Shown here piece after piece: positions 32,582-40,822 of a DNA stretch of 40,864 nt (position 1 is the stretch's first letter; every line of letters starts with the position of its first letter). The position numbers and the translations under genes are program-made. Below the pieces are notes generated by a model. It was not told where the DNA came from. It ran no database searches and was given only the letters and a program-made list of their open reading frames with translations. This stretch comes from CAZJQD01 sp964548165 [NCBI: uncultured bacterium] (lineage in GTDB: Bacteria > UBA8481), in contig CAZJQD010000023.1 in the NCBI GenBank assembly GCA_964548165.1, forward strand, positions 1 through 40,864, written 5' to 3'.

Positions 32582-32642
32582 ACGCCCGGCTACGGGGGCA
32601 CCTGAGGGGGGGCAGGTATTGCCTCGCACGTAGACCGGGCGT
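32582..32642. promoter_or_regulatory. Long structured inverted repeat in leader of the HNH-JAMM-apt operon
   Basis: ACGCCCGGCTACG (32582-32594) is complementary to CGTAGACCGGGCGT (32629-32642) except for one bulged A. Between them ACCTG and CAGGT form an inner stem. On the minus strand it lies downstream of the predicted promoter (32666-32694) and is followed by TTAATATTTT before the HNH start at 32538. That layout fits a leader attenuator or a cis-acting RNA. It matches no RNA family I know. Confidence 0.5.
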
Positions 32643-32665
32643 AGATCTCGGTTTAGGTTGAGAAG

Positions 32666-32694
32666 ATTATCGTCGGAACCATCAGGATGCGCAA
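32666..32694 (-). promoter_or_regulatory. Candidate promoter of the HNH-JAMM-apt operon
   Basis: TTGCGC (32694-32689), exactly 17 bases, then GATAAT (32671-32666), which matches five of six -10 positions. The predicted leader to the HNH ATG is about 120 bases and contains the hairpin at 32582-32642. The -35 box is weak (three of six). Confidence 0.4.
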
Positions 32695-32740
32695 GGGGTT
32701 TTTTCGCATATTTTCACGGGAAGAACGGTAGCATGAGCGC

Positions 32741-33502
32741 ATGCCGGCACGGACCGCCAAATCCCCCCGCGCGCGCCTCGATCAGCTCCTGGTCACGCGC
32801 GGGCTCGCAGACAGCCTCGCCAAGGCCCAGGCCCTCATCATGGCCGGGCTGGTCGAGATCCCGGGCGTGGAACGGCCGAAGGCGGGGATGAGCGTCGCGG
32901 AGGATGCCCCAATTCGCCTGCGCGAAACCATGCCCTGGGTGAGCAGGGGTGGGCTCAAGCTCGACGCGGCCCTCAAGACCTTCGGGCTCTCCCACGGCCT
33001 CCGCGGCACGTGGCTCGACAGCGGATCCTCGACCGGGGGCTTCACGCAGGTCCTCCTGGCCCACGGCGCCGAGCGCGTCTATGCCGTGGACGTCGGGTAC
33101 GGGCAGTTGGACATCAAGCTACGCGAGGACCCCCGCGTGATCGTCCGAGAGAAGATCAACGTGCGTCACCTGGCGCGCGCGATCGTTCCCGACGACCTCG
33201 ACGGCGTCACCCTCGATCTCTCGTTCATCTCGTCGCGCGTCGTGCTGCCCGTGCTCGGCCCCTGGCTCAAGCCGGGCGCCCCCGTTCTTCTCCTCCTGAA
33301 ACCCCAGTTCGAGGGAGAGCCCCGGGACGTCGCTCGAGGCGGCGTTGTCCGGGACGACGCGGTGAGAGCGCGAATCCTCGCGGACTGGGAGACCTGGGCG
33401 CTGGGCAATAGTTGGACCATTCGCGATCGCATGGAATCGCCCATCCGCGGTCAATCGGGAAACATCGAGTATCTACTGAGACTGGAGTCGCTTCATGCAT
33501 GA
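32741..33502 (+). CDS. tlyA: TlyA-family rRNA methyltransferase
   Basis: S4 domain plus FtsJ-like methyltransferase of 253 residues, which 2'-O-methylates 16S and/or 23S rRNA in characterised members. The S4 part is RARLDQLLVTRGLADSLAKA; the SAM-binding block LDSGSSTGGFTQVLLAHGA and VYAVDVGYGQLDIKL are diagnostic, and VTLDLSFISSRVVLPVL and LLLKPQFEGEP follow. The ATG at 32741 has no strong ribosome binding site. It overlaps nadK by eight bases. These proteins were long misnamed hemolysins. Confidence 0.94.
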   Translation: MPARTAKSPRARLDQLLVTRGLADSLAKAQALIMAGLVEIPGVERPKAGMSVAEDAPIRLRETMPWVSRGGLKLDAALKTFGLSHGLRGTWLDSGSSTGGFTQVLLAHGAERVYAVDVGYGQLDIKLREDPRVIVREKINVRHLARAIVPDDLDGVTLDLSFISSRVVLPVLGPWLKPGAPVLLLLKPQFEGEPRDVARGGVVRDDAVRARILADWETWALGNSWTIRDRMESPIRGQSGNIEYLLRLESLHA

Positions 33503-34361
33503 CCGCGTCATCATCCACTGGAATCCCCAGAGGCCCGGGATCGAGTCGATTCTCCACGACGTGCAGGCGGCCGCCGGAAAAGCCGGCATCCCCGTGAACG
33601 CATGGCCGGCACGAGAGGGTCTCGACCCCCTTCCGCCGGAAGAATGGAATCACGGGCAACCTCTCATCGTCTCGATCGGTGGCGACGGCACGCTCCTGGG
33701 GGCCGCCCGGCTCATCGCCGGCTCCGCTCTCCCGCTCTGGTCCATTCATACGGGCGGGCTGGGCTTCCTGACGGAGGCGCGCCCCGCGGAAGTCTCCGCG
33801 ATCCTGCCGGGCATCCTGGCCGGGAACTACAAGGTGCAGGAACTGCCGCTGGTCCGCGCCACGGTGACGCGCGCCGGCGCGGCGGCGGCAACCGCGCACG
33901 AAGTGTTTGCGCTCAATGAGGTCACGATCGAGTCGGGGAGCGGACATGTCCTCACGCTCGACCTCGCCATCGACGGCACCCCGCTCTCGCGGCTCGTCGG
34001 CAACGGCGTCCTGGTGGCCACCCCGGCCGGATCGACGGCTTACAACCTGGCGGCAGGCGGGCCCATCGTCCTGAGCGGGCTCGACGTCCTGGTGCTGACG
34101 CCCGTCTGCCCCCACACGCTCGCTCAGCGCCCCATGCTCGTCAGCGCCCACAGCGTCATCACGGTGCGCGCGCTGAGCGCGAGCGGAAAACCGCGACTGG
34201 TCGCCGATGGGCAGGAGTGGTCGCCCACGCTCGATTCCGAGGATCTCGTCACCATCTCCGGCGATGGACCCCGCGTGAACCTGGTGCGGTCGGCCCAGCG
34301 ACACCCCTTCGCCGTACTCCGCGAAAAGCTGGGCTGGGGCGATCCCCGGGAACGCTTGTAG
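33495..34361 (+). CDS. nadK: NAD kinase
   Basis: Phosphorylates NAD to NADP. The 288-residue protein has ISLGGDGTLLGAAR-type residues (SIGGDGTLLGAARLIA), NEVTIESGSGHVLTLDL and NGVLVATPAGSTAYNLAAGG, the three family signatures in order. The ATG at 33495 lies inside the end of tlyA, so they are co-translated. The tlyA-nadK pair is common in bacteria. The 190 bases that follow contain one weak GC hairpin (CCCGC/GCGGG, 34459-34476) and the carD promoter element. Confidence 0.96.
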   Translation: MHDRVIIHWNPQRPGIESILHDVQAAAGKAGIPVNAWPAREGLDPLPPEEWNHGQPLIVSIGGDGTLLGAARLIAGSALPLWSIHTGGLGFLTEARPAEVSAILPGILAGNYKVQELPLVRATVTRAGAAAATAHEVFALNEVTIESGSGHVLTLDLAIDGTPLSRLVGNGVLVATPAGSTAYNLAAGGPIVLSGLDVLVLTPVCPHTLAQRPMLVSAHSVITVRALSASGKPRLVADGQEWSPTLDSEDLVTISGDGPRVNLVRSAQRHPFAVLREKLGWGDPRERL

Positions 34362-34511
34362 GGCTCCTCATCCCGCCACCCCTTCCGCGGCCTTCCGAGC
34401 ATGCCTCGCGTCACGGGCCCGAACGCCGTTCATCGGCGCGCGACGGACATGCGGCGTGCCCGCGCCCGGGAGCGGGGGAAAAAGGGCTATTCTCCCTCGG
34501 AAACCTCACCT

Positions 34512-34517
34512 TATAAT
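34512..34517 (+). promoter_or_regulatory. Perfect -10 element upstream of H1-tailed carD
   Basis: TATAAT lies 35 bases before the GTG start of the downstream gene. The positions 16-18 bases upstream contain no recognisable -35, so the promoter may depend on an activator or on CarD-type stabilisation itself. GGAGGGG and GGGAGG follow before the start codon. Confidence 0.45.
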
Positions 34518-34551
34518 CGCCGGAGGGGCAGTCCGGGAGGGCATCCACAGA

Positions 34552-35310
34552 GTGAGCAAGAAGACAACGAAGAAGCCGACGAAGGCGGCGGGCAAGACGT
34601 CCGCCCGCCCGGCGGCAAAAGCGCCCGTTAAAGCGGCCGCCAGGAAACCCACGAAACCGGCCAAGGGACCAGCTCCCAAGGCTGCGGCGGCGGCGAAACC
34701 AGCCGCAGTCAAGCCGGGCATTGTCGCGAAGCCGGCGCCCGCCCCACGGCCCCAGAACGGCAAGAGTCTTCCGGCGCCGCCACCGCAGCCCAAGCCGAAG
34801 CCGCTCCCTCGCTCGGCCGCCATCTTCAAGGTCGGCGATCACGTCGTGTATCCCTTCCATGGCGTCGGCGTCATCAAGTCCATCGAGAAGCTCAACATCA
34901 CGGGCGAGGACCAGTGGTACTACAACCTGGACTTCCGCAACGGTGAGCTCACCGTGAAACTGCCGGTCTCCCAGCAGGGCGAGAAGGGCATGCGCAAGGT
35001 CATCGTGCGCGCGGACGTCGAGAAGGTCATGGTCGTGCTCAAGAAGAAGCCGCCCTCCGAGGAATCCGACTGGAAGGTGCGCCACAACGCCTACCTCGAG
35101 GACCTGAAGTCCGGCGACATCTACAAGGCCGCGAAAGTGGCTCGCAACCTCTCCAAGCGCGGGCCCGAGGGCGAGCTCTCCATGAGCGAGAAGCGCCTGC
35201 TCGAAGCGGCCGTGCAACAGCTCGTGCAGGAGATCGCCGAGGCCTCGCGCGAACCCATCGAGAAGGTGGAGACGGAGATCTCGAAGTGCCTCAGGGCGGG
35301 CCGAGCCTAA
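34552..35310 (+). CDS. CarD-domain protein with N-terminal histone-H1-like tail
   Basis: A 252-residue protein starting at a GTG. Residues 1-88 are almost only Lys, Ala and Pro with some Thr, Ser and Arg (KKTTKKPTKAAGKTSARPAA; KPTKPAKGPAPKAAAAAK), like histone H1 or HMG-type tails, and predicted to bind DNA non-specifically. Residues 90-160 form the CarD/CdnL RNAP-interacting domain (FKVGDHVVYPFHGVGVIKSI, ITGEDQWYYNLDF). The rest is the helical C-terminal domain (LKSGDIYKAAKVARNLSKRG). The Myxococcus CarD places its HMGA-like tail at the C terminus; here the order is reversed. It heads a run through PIN/TRAM, ispD, ispF and cysS. Confidence 0.88.
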   Translation: MSKKTTKKPTKAAGKTSARPAAKAPVKAAARKPTKPAKGPAPKAAAAAKPAAVKPGIVAKPAPAPRPQNGKSLPAPPPQPKPKPLPRSAAIFKVGDHVVYPFHGVGVIKSIEKLNITGEDQWYYNLDFRNGELTVKLPVSQQGEKGMRKVIVRADVEKVMVVLKKKPPSEESDWKVRHNAYLEDLKSGDIYKAAKVARNLSKRGPEGELSMSEKRLLEAAVQQLVQEIAEASREPIEKVETEISKCLRAGRA

Positions 35311-35312
35311 TC

Positions 35313-36326
35313 GTGCGAGCAGTTCCGATCGCGCTCCTTCCCCTCGTCCTGGTCCCTCAAGGATGGGCGGGGGGCGATGCGCGGGCCTGGCCGCTCGGCA
35401 TCGCCACCTACGCGGTCTCGGTGGGTTGCTGGATGCTTCTCAGGCGGATCACGCCGTCGCGTCTTCGAGGCGGAGCCTGGGGAGCGGCCGCCGGCCTATT
35501 CATGGCCTTCCTGCTCACTCCGGTCGTCCATGCGCTCGCCGTCGCTCCGTTCGCCATCGGCGACTCCCAACCCGGCCGGGCCATCCTGACCGTCTCGCTC
35601 TACCTGGCCGCCGCGGTGATCGGCGCCGCCCTCGGCGCCCACGGCGGCGACCTCCGCAAGTCCGAAAATGCCCCGGCCGCGGAGCCCGTGCCTTCGACCC
35701 GTGGATCGGCTCCGCTCATCTGCGACACCTCGGTCCTCATCGACGGGCGCGTCGTCGACATGGCGCAGGCCGGATTCCTCGACGGCGACCTGGTCATTCC
35801 CCAGTTCATCCTGCGCGAGCTCCAGAACATCGCGGATTCCGGTGAAGCCCTCAAGCGTAACCGCGGCCGCCGCGGCCTCGACGTCGTCCAACAGCTGAGG
35901 GAAACACGCGGCATCACGGTCAGCATCCCGACCACGGACTACGCCGATGAGCGCGAGGTCGATCACAAGCTGATCCGGATCGCCACCGACCTCAACGCCT
36001 CGCTGATCACCAACGACTTCAATCTCAACAAGGTCGCTCGCGTCCGCGGCCTCAAGGTCCTCAACCTCAACGACCTCGTCAACGCCTTGAAGACCATCCA
36101 CCTGCCGGGCGAGGAGCTGACGCTCCAGGTCGCGCGGTCGGGCAAGGAGCCGGGCCAGGGAGTCGGTTACCTCGACGACGGAACGATGATCGTCATCGAC
36201 GGCGGCGGCACGCACGTCGGCAAGACCGTGCGCGTCATCGTCACGAACATCCACCAGACCACGGCGGGTCGGATGATCTTCACCCGCTTCGAGTCGATCA
36301 CGGGACGCGGCCGCGGCGAGGTTTGA
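35313..36326 (+). CDS. Membrane PIN/TRAM-domain protein (YacL-like)
   Basis: A 337-residue protein. Residues 1-110 have about four hydrophobic segments (for example IALLPLVLVPQGWA and GLFMAFLLTPVVHALAVAPF). A PIN nuclease domain begins at PLICDTSVLIDGRVVDMAQ, with ELQNIADS, DHKLIRIA and ITNDFNLNKVA supplying the acidic site. A C-terminal TRAM domain follows (GKEPGQGVGYLDDGTMIVID). The start is a GTG two bases after the carD stop. This is the YacL-type neighbour of ispD in several phyla; it may be a ribonuclease at the membrane. The substrate is unknown. Confidence 0.88.
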   Translation: MRAVPIALLPLVLVPQGWAGGDARAWPLGIATYAVSVGCWMLLRRITPSRLRGGAWGAAAGLFMAFLLTPVVHALAVAPFAIGDSQPGRAILTVSLYLAAAVIGAALGAHGGDLRKSENAPAAEPVPSTRGSAPLICDTSVLIDGRVVDMAQAGFLDGDLVIPQFILRELQNIADSGEALKRNRGRRGLDVVQQLRETRGITVSIPTTDYADEREVDHKLIRIATDLNASLITNDFNLNKVARVRGLKVLNLNDLVNALKTIHLPGEELTLQVARSGKEPGQGVGYLDDGTMIVIDGGGTHVGKTVRVIVTNIHQTTAGRMIFTRFESITGRGRGEV

Positions 36327-37009
36327 TCGTGCGGGGCGCCGCCTGGATTCTCCTGGCCGCCGGATCCTCCACGCGCTTCGGCGCGGGTGGCAATAAGCTC
36401 CTGGAGCCCCTGGGCGACGGCAGAGTCATCGATCGCACGATCGCATCCCTCCGCCATGCGCTCCCGGAGGCACCCATCATCCTCGTCTCGAGGCCCGAGC
36501 TCAGGGACGTCCTCGATTGGACCGGCCCCTGGACCGAGGGCGGGCGACGACGCCAGGATTCCGCCGCCCGCGGCCTCGAGGCCGCGGGGTCTCTCTCTCC
36601 CGCGCCCGGAGTCGCGCTCATCCATGACGCCGCCCGTCCCTTCGTCAGCCGCGAGCTCGTGCAACGCCTCCTGGCCTCGTTGGACGCCGACGCGGCCGCG
36701 GCCGCGGTCGCGCCCTCCCTACCTGTCACGGACACGATCAAGCGCGTCCGGGGCGAGAACGTGGTCGAGACCCTCGAGCGTTCGTCGCTCGTTGCGCTCC
36801 AGACGCCCCAGGCCCTGCGCATGGAGGTGGCCGGCAAACCCTACGCGTTGATGGCTTCGGGAGAGCGCGAGCAGACGGACGACCTGGCGGTCCTGGAAGC
36901 CTCTGGACTACAGACGCGCGTGTCCCGAGGCGATGCCGCCAACATCAAGATCACCACCAGGGATGATCTCGCGCGAGCCGCAGCCTTGCTCCACGAGTGG
37001 ACGGGCTGA
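36323..37009 (+). CDS. ispD: 2-C-methyl-D-erythritol 4-phosphate cytidylyltransferase
   Basis: Third MEP-pathway step: joins CTP and MEP to CDP-ME. The 228-residue protein begins at a TTG whose last two bases open the stop of the previous gene (TTGA); a GTG at 36329 is the alternative. WILLAAGSSTRFGAGGNKLL is the CTP-binding block, GVALIHDAARPFVS the next signature, and TDTIKRV, LVALQTPQAL and TDDLAVLEASG follow. It overlaps the PIN/TRAM gene and precedes ispF. Confidence 0.92.
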   Translation: MIVRGAAWILLAAGSSTRFGAGGNKLLEPLGDGRVIDRTIASLRHALPEAPIILVSRPELRDVLDWTGPWTEGGRRRQDSAARGLEAAGSLSPAPGVALIHDAARPFVSRELVQRLLASLDADAAAAAVAPSLPVTDTIKRVRGENVVETLERSSLVALQTPQALRMEVAGKPYALMASGEREQTDDLAVLEASGLQTRVSRGDAANIKITTRDDLARAAALLHEWTG

Positions 37010-37041
37010 GGGCCGACAGCTACGATGACGAAACATCATTC

Positions 37042-37548
37042 ATGAACATGTCCGCTCTCCGCATAGGCTTCGGCTACGACTCGCACCGCACGGATCCGAC
37101 GCGCCCGCTCTACCTCGGGGGCGTCCGCTTCGACGGCGTGCCGGGGCTGGCCGGCCACTCCGACGCGGACGTGCTTATTCACGCCGTGATCGACGCCATC
37201 CTCTCGGCAGCCGGCGACGGCGATATCGGCTCGCGCTTTCCGAACACCGACTCGCGGTACAAGGACATCTCGAGCATGGAACTGCTCCGGCGAGCCATTC
37301 CCTCGGACTGGACCATCCAGCAGGTCGACGCCACCGTCGTCTGCGACGCCCCGAAGATCGGCCCTCATCGCGACCAGATCATCGCGTCTCTTCGCACGGT
37401 GCTGGGTCCCGGCGCCGCGATCTCGGTGAAGGGCAAGACGACCGAGGGCCTGGGAGCCCTGGGACGGGGAGAGGGGATCGTCGCGTTCGCGGTAGCACTC
37501 CTGGTCCGAAACCAGGCCTCGGCGCCGTCCCTGACGCCGAACCTGTGA
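37042..37548 (+). CDS. ispF: 2-C-methyl-D-erythritol 2,4-cyclodiphosphate synthase
   Basis: Fifth MEP-pathway step. With the ATG at 37042 the product is 168 residues; an ATG at 37048 and an upstream GTG at 36997 are alternatives. RIGFGYDSHRTDPTRPLYLG holds the first zinc ligands, GHSDADVLIHAVIDAILSAA the next, and GDIGSRFPNTD, VDATVVCDAPKIGPH and VKGKTTEGLGALGRGEGI complete the signature. No ribosome binding site is obvious. Together with ispD it shows an MEP isoprenoid pathway. Confidence 0.94.
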   Translation: MNMSALRIGFGYDSHRTDPTRPLYLGGVRFDGVPGLAGHSDADVLIHAVIDAILSAAGDGDIGSRFPNTDSRYKDISSMELLRRAIPSDWTIQQVDATVVCDAPKIGPHRDQIIASLRTVLGPGAAISVKGKTTEGLGALGRGEGIVAFAVALLVRNQASAPSLTPNL

Positions 37549-37558
37549 TCCGGATCCT

Positions 37559-38935
37559 GTGACCGCGATGCGCCTCCACGACTCCCTGAGCCGCGGCCTC
37601 TCCCTGCTCCCTGCTCCCCCCGATCCGATCGGACTCTACGTCTGCGGCGTCACGCCCTACGATCACCCGCACCTGGGACACGCGCGCGCGGCCGTCGTCT
37701 TCGACGCCCTCGTGCGCTGGCTCAGGCACCGCGGTCGGACCGTCACCTACGTCCGCAATATCACCGACATCGACGACAAGATCATCGCGCGCGCCATCGC
37801 GATGGGCGCCAACGCGACGGGTGCCCCGGATATCCTGTCCTTCACCGAGCCGTTCATCGCGTCCTACCAGCAGATGTGCGCGGATCTCGGCTGCCTCCCG
37901 CCCGATCACGAGCCGCGGGTCTCGGAGCACATCCCGCAGATCCTCGCGCTCATCGAGCGGTTGTTCGACGCCGGCATCGCCTACGAGGCCGCCGGCTCCG
38001 TCTACTTCTCCGTCCGTAAATTTCCCTCCTACGGCCGGCTCTCCGGCCGCAGTCTCGATGACCTCATCGCGGGCGCGCGCGTGGAGCCCGGCGAAGAGAA
38101 GCGGGACGGCCTGGACTTCGCGCTCTGGAAGGCGGCCAAGCCCGGCGAACCGCAGTGGGCGAGCCCCTGGGGACCGGGTAGACCCGGTTGGCACATCGAG
38201 TGCTCGGCGATGAGCATGCACTATCTCGGTGAGACGTTCGCCCTGCATGGCGGCGGACTCGATCTTCTCTTTCCGCACCACGAGAACGAGCGCGCGCAGT
38301 CGGAAGCCGCGACGGGCAGGACCTATGCGTCCTCCTGGATCCACAACGGGCTCGTAACGCTCGGCGAGCGCAAGATGTCGAAGTCGGACGGCAACGTCGT
38401 GGGGATCCCCGAGCTCCTCGCCAGGCACGGCGCGACGGTGCTTCGCTACTACCTTCTCGCCGTTCACTTCGCCAGCCCCCTCGACGCCAGCCCCGAGCGA
38501 TTCGAGGAAGCCTGCGCCGCCCTCGATCGGTTTGCCACGCTCGGCGGCAACCCGAACGCAGCCGGTGCGCGCGACCACGCGCTCTACGACGAGACCGTGG
38601 CGGCGGTCCGAGCGGGCCTCGACGAGAACTTCAACACGCCGCGTGCCTTCGCCGCGCTCTTCGAGGCCGTGCGCGAGGCCAACCGCGCGCCGGAAGGCGA
38701 ACGACAGGCGGCCCGCGACGCGGCGGCCTGCGCGGCCAGTGACGCCGGGCGCTGGATCGGCCTGGAACTCCTGCCCGCACCCCAGGACGACGCCGAGATC
38801 GACCGGCTGGTCGCGGACCGCAACGCCGCGCGCGCCGCCCGCGACTTCGCGCGCTCCGACGCCCTGAGGAAAGAACTGGCGGATCGCGGGATCATCATCG
38901 AGGATACGCCGCAGGGAACCCGATGGCGCAGATAG
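37559..38935 (+). CDS. cysS: Cysteine-tRNA ligase
   Basis: Charges tRNA-Cys. The 458-residue protein (GTG at 37559, or ATG three codons later) has zinc Cys in [20 protein letters not shown], which also holds the HIGH-equivalent [21 protein letters not shown] and [15 protein letters not shown] carry the other zinc ligands, and [10 protein letters not shown] is the KMSKS loop. The C-terminal anticodon-binding part is short, as in many family members. It overlaps kdsA by 13 bases. Confidence 0.96.
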   Translation: MTAMRLHDSLSRGLSLLPAPPDPIGLYVCGVTPYDHPHLGHARAAVVFDALVRWLRHRGRTVTYVRNITDIDDKIIARAIAMGANATGAPDILSFTEPFIASYQQMCADLGCLPPDHEPRVSEHIPQILALIERLFDAGIAYEAAGSVYFSVRKFPSYGRLSGRSLDDLIAGARVEPGEEKRDGLDFALWKAAKPGEPQWASPWGPGRPGWHIECSAMSMHYLGETFALHGGGLDLLFPHHENERAQSEAATGRTYASSWIHNGLVTLGERKMSKSDGNVVGIPELLARHGATVLRYYLLAVHFASPLDASPERFEEACAALDRFATLGGNPNAAGARDHALYDETVAAVRAGLDENFNTPRAFAALFEAVREANRAPEGERQAARDAAACAASDAGRWIGLELLPAPQDDAEIDRLVADRNAARAARDFARSDALRKELADRGIIIEDTPQGTRWRR

Positions 38936-39807
38936 GTCAGATCACCTTCGCGAACGACGCGCCCCTGGCCGTCATCGCCGGCCCATGCACGCTGGAGGAT
39001 TGCTCGTTCGAGATCGCGCGTCGATTGAAAGAGGAAACCTCCAGGCGCGGCGTCGGCTTCGTCTTCAAGGCGAGCTTCGACAAGGCCAATCGCCAGTCGC
39101 TCTCCTCGCCGCGGGGCCCCGGGCGTGAATTCGGGCTCGCTGAGCTGGCGCGGATTCGACGCGAGCTCAATGTCCCGGTCCTGACCGACATCCATTCGCC
39201 CGGCGACGCAGCGCCGACCGCGGCCGTCGCCGACTGCCTCCAGATCCCGGCCTTCCTCTGCCGCCAGACCGATCTCGTCGTTGCGGCCGCCAAGACGGGC
39301 AAGGCCGTCAACATCAAGAAGGGCCAGTTCCTGGCCCCCGACCAGATGCTCTCGATCCTGGCCAAGGCCGCGCAGTCCGGGGCGACGAATCTCCTGGCCA
39401 CGGAGCGCGGGGCCAGCTTCGGCTACGGCGACCTCGTCTTCGACCCGCGCTCGCTCGCCATCATGAAGGCCTTCGCCCCCGTCATCTTCGACGCCACGCA
39501 CAGCATCCAGCGGCCCGGGGCGGCGGGCGGCTCCTCGGGCGGCGATCGCCGATTCCTTCCCGCGCTCGCGCGCGCCGCCGTCGCGGTCGGCATCGCCGGG
39601 ATCTTCATCGAGACCCACCCGGATCCGGCTAACGCCCTCTCGGATCGCGAGACCCAGTGGCCGCTCGACGAGTTCGGCGCGTTGCTCGACGAGATCCTCG
39701 CCGTCGATCGCGCGGTCAAGGCGCTCGATCTCGCGGACGACCGATTCGAGGCTCTGGGCGAAAACGTCCGCGGCACGGCGCCGGGAACGGCCGAGGATCG
39801 GGGCTGA
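38923..39807 (+). CDS. kdsA: 3-deoxy-8-phosphooctulonate synthase (Kdo-8-phosphate synthase)
   Basis: Condenses PEP with arabinose-5-phosphate, the entry to Kdo for LPS. The 294-residue protein has VIAGPCTLED, FVFKASFDKANRQSLSSP, VLTDIHSPGDAAPTA, CRQTDLVVAAAKTGKAVNIK, KGQFLAPDQML, VIFDATHSIQRPG and FIETHPDPANALSD. Cys in AGPC replaces the Asn seen in metal-independent enzymes, so this is the metal-dependent class. The start lies inside cysS. Confidence 0.95.
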   Translation: MAQIGQITFANDAPLAVIAGPCTLEDCSFEIARRLKEETSRRGVGFVFKASFDKANRQSLSSPRGPGREFGLAELARIRRELNVPVLTDIHSPGDAAPTAAVADCLQIPAFLCRQTDLVVAAAKTGKAVNIKKGQFLAPDQMLSILAKAAQSGATNLLATERGASFGYGDLVFDPRSLAIMKAFAPVIFDATHSIQRPGAAGGSSGGDRRFLPALARAAVAVGIAGIFIETHPDPANALSDRETQWPLDEFGALLDEILAVDRAVKALDLADDRFEALGENVRGTAPGTAEDRG

Positions 39808-39808
39808 G

Positions 39809-40795
39809 ATGGCCGGGACCGGCGGCGACCCCGAGGCGTTGAAAGCCTCCGGGCGACGTGTCTTCGCGGTCGAGATCGAGGCGCTCGGAGCGGTACGCGA
39901 TCGGATCGGCGACGACTTCGCGCGCGCGGCCGAGGCCATCCTGGCCTGTCACGGCAAGGTCATCGTCACCGGGCTCGGCAAGTCCGGCCACGTCGCCCGC
40001 AAGATCGCGGCCACCCTCTCCTCGACCGGCACTCCCGCGGCGTTTCTTCACGCGACCGAGAGCGTTCACGGCGACATCGGCATCATCGATCGTAACGATC
40101 TCGTTATCGCGATCTCCTACTCGGGAGAACAGGCCGAGCTGGCGCTCCTCCTCCCGGCCGTTCAGCGCCTTGGCGTGACACTCATCGCCATCACCGGAAA
40201 TCCCTCCTCTTCGCTCGGAAAAGCCGCCTCGATCGTGCTCTCGGTCGCCGTCCCCCAGGAAGCCTGTCCGCTCGGGCTCGCCCCCACGTCGTCGACGACG
40301 GCCACGCTCGCGCTCGGGGATGCGCTCGCCGTCGCCGTCCACGAGGCGCGCGGATTCACGGCGGAGGATTTCGCCTTCCGCCATCCCGGTGGCTCGCTGG
40401 GTCGATCGCTCGCCCGCGTGGGCGACCTGATGGTAAAGGGCGAAGATGTCCCCGTCTGCGCCGAGTCCACGCCGATGGGCGAAGTGCTCCTCGAGATGTC
40501 GCGGAAGAAGCTCGGCATGGCCTGTATCGTCAATAAGGCGGGCAAGCTGACCGGCATCTGCACGGACGGCGATCTGCGCCGGATTCTCCAGAAGAACCTC
40601 CCGGATCTCGTGACGAGACCGGCGCAGGAATTGATGTCCGCGAACCCGAGAACGGTCTCCGGCGACCTCTTGGCCGTGCAGGCGCTGACCATCCTGGAAG
40701 AAAAGCGCATCACGGCGCTCATCGTCACCGACGACGCCCAACGCCCCGTCGGCGTCATTCACATCCACCACATCCTGCGATCCAAGGTCGTATAA
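39809..40795 (+). CDS. kdsD: Arabinose-5-phosphate isomerase (SIS plus tandem CBS)
   Basis: Interconverts ribulose-5-phosphate and arabinose-5-phosphate, supplying KdsA. The 328-residue protein has a SIS domain (GKVIVTGLGKSGHVARKIAA, FLHATESVHGDIGII, AISYSGEQAEL, GLAPTSSTTATLALGDALAV), then the FRHPGGSLGRSL link and two CBS domains with IVNKAGKLTGICTDGDLRR and LIVTDDAQRPVGVIHIH. It begins one base after the kdsA stop. It closes the recognised gene order before the window edge. Confidence 0.95.
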   Translation: MAGTGGDPEALKASGRRVFAVEIEALGAVRDRIGDDFARAAEAILACHGKVIVTGLGKSGHVARKIAATLSSTGTPAAFLHATESVHGDIGIIDRNDLVIAISYSGEQAELALLLPAVQRLGVTLIAITGNPSSSLGKAASIVLSVAVPQEACPLGLAPTSSTTATLALGDALAVAVHEARGFTAEDFAFRHPGGSLGRSLARVGDLMVKGEDVPVCAESTPMGEVLLEMSRKKLGMACIVNKAGKLTGICTDGDLRRILQKNLPDLVTRPAQELMSANPRTVSGDLLAVQALTILEEKRITALIVTDDAQRPVGVIHIHHILRSKVV

Positions 40796-40822
40796 TTTTC
40801 CATTCGTCATCGGGGATTCTCC

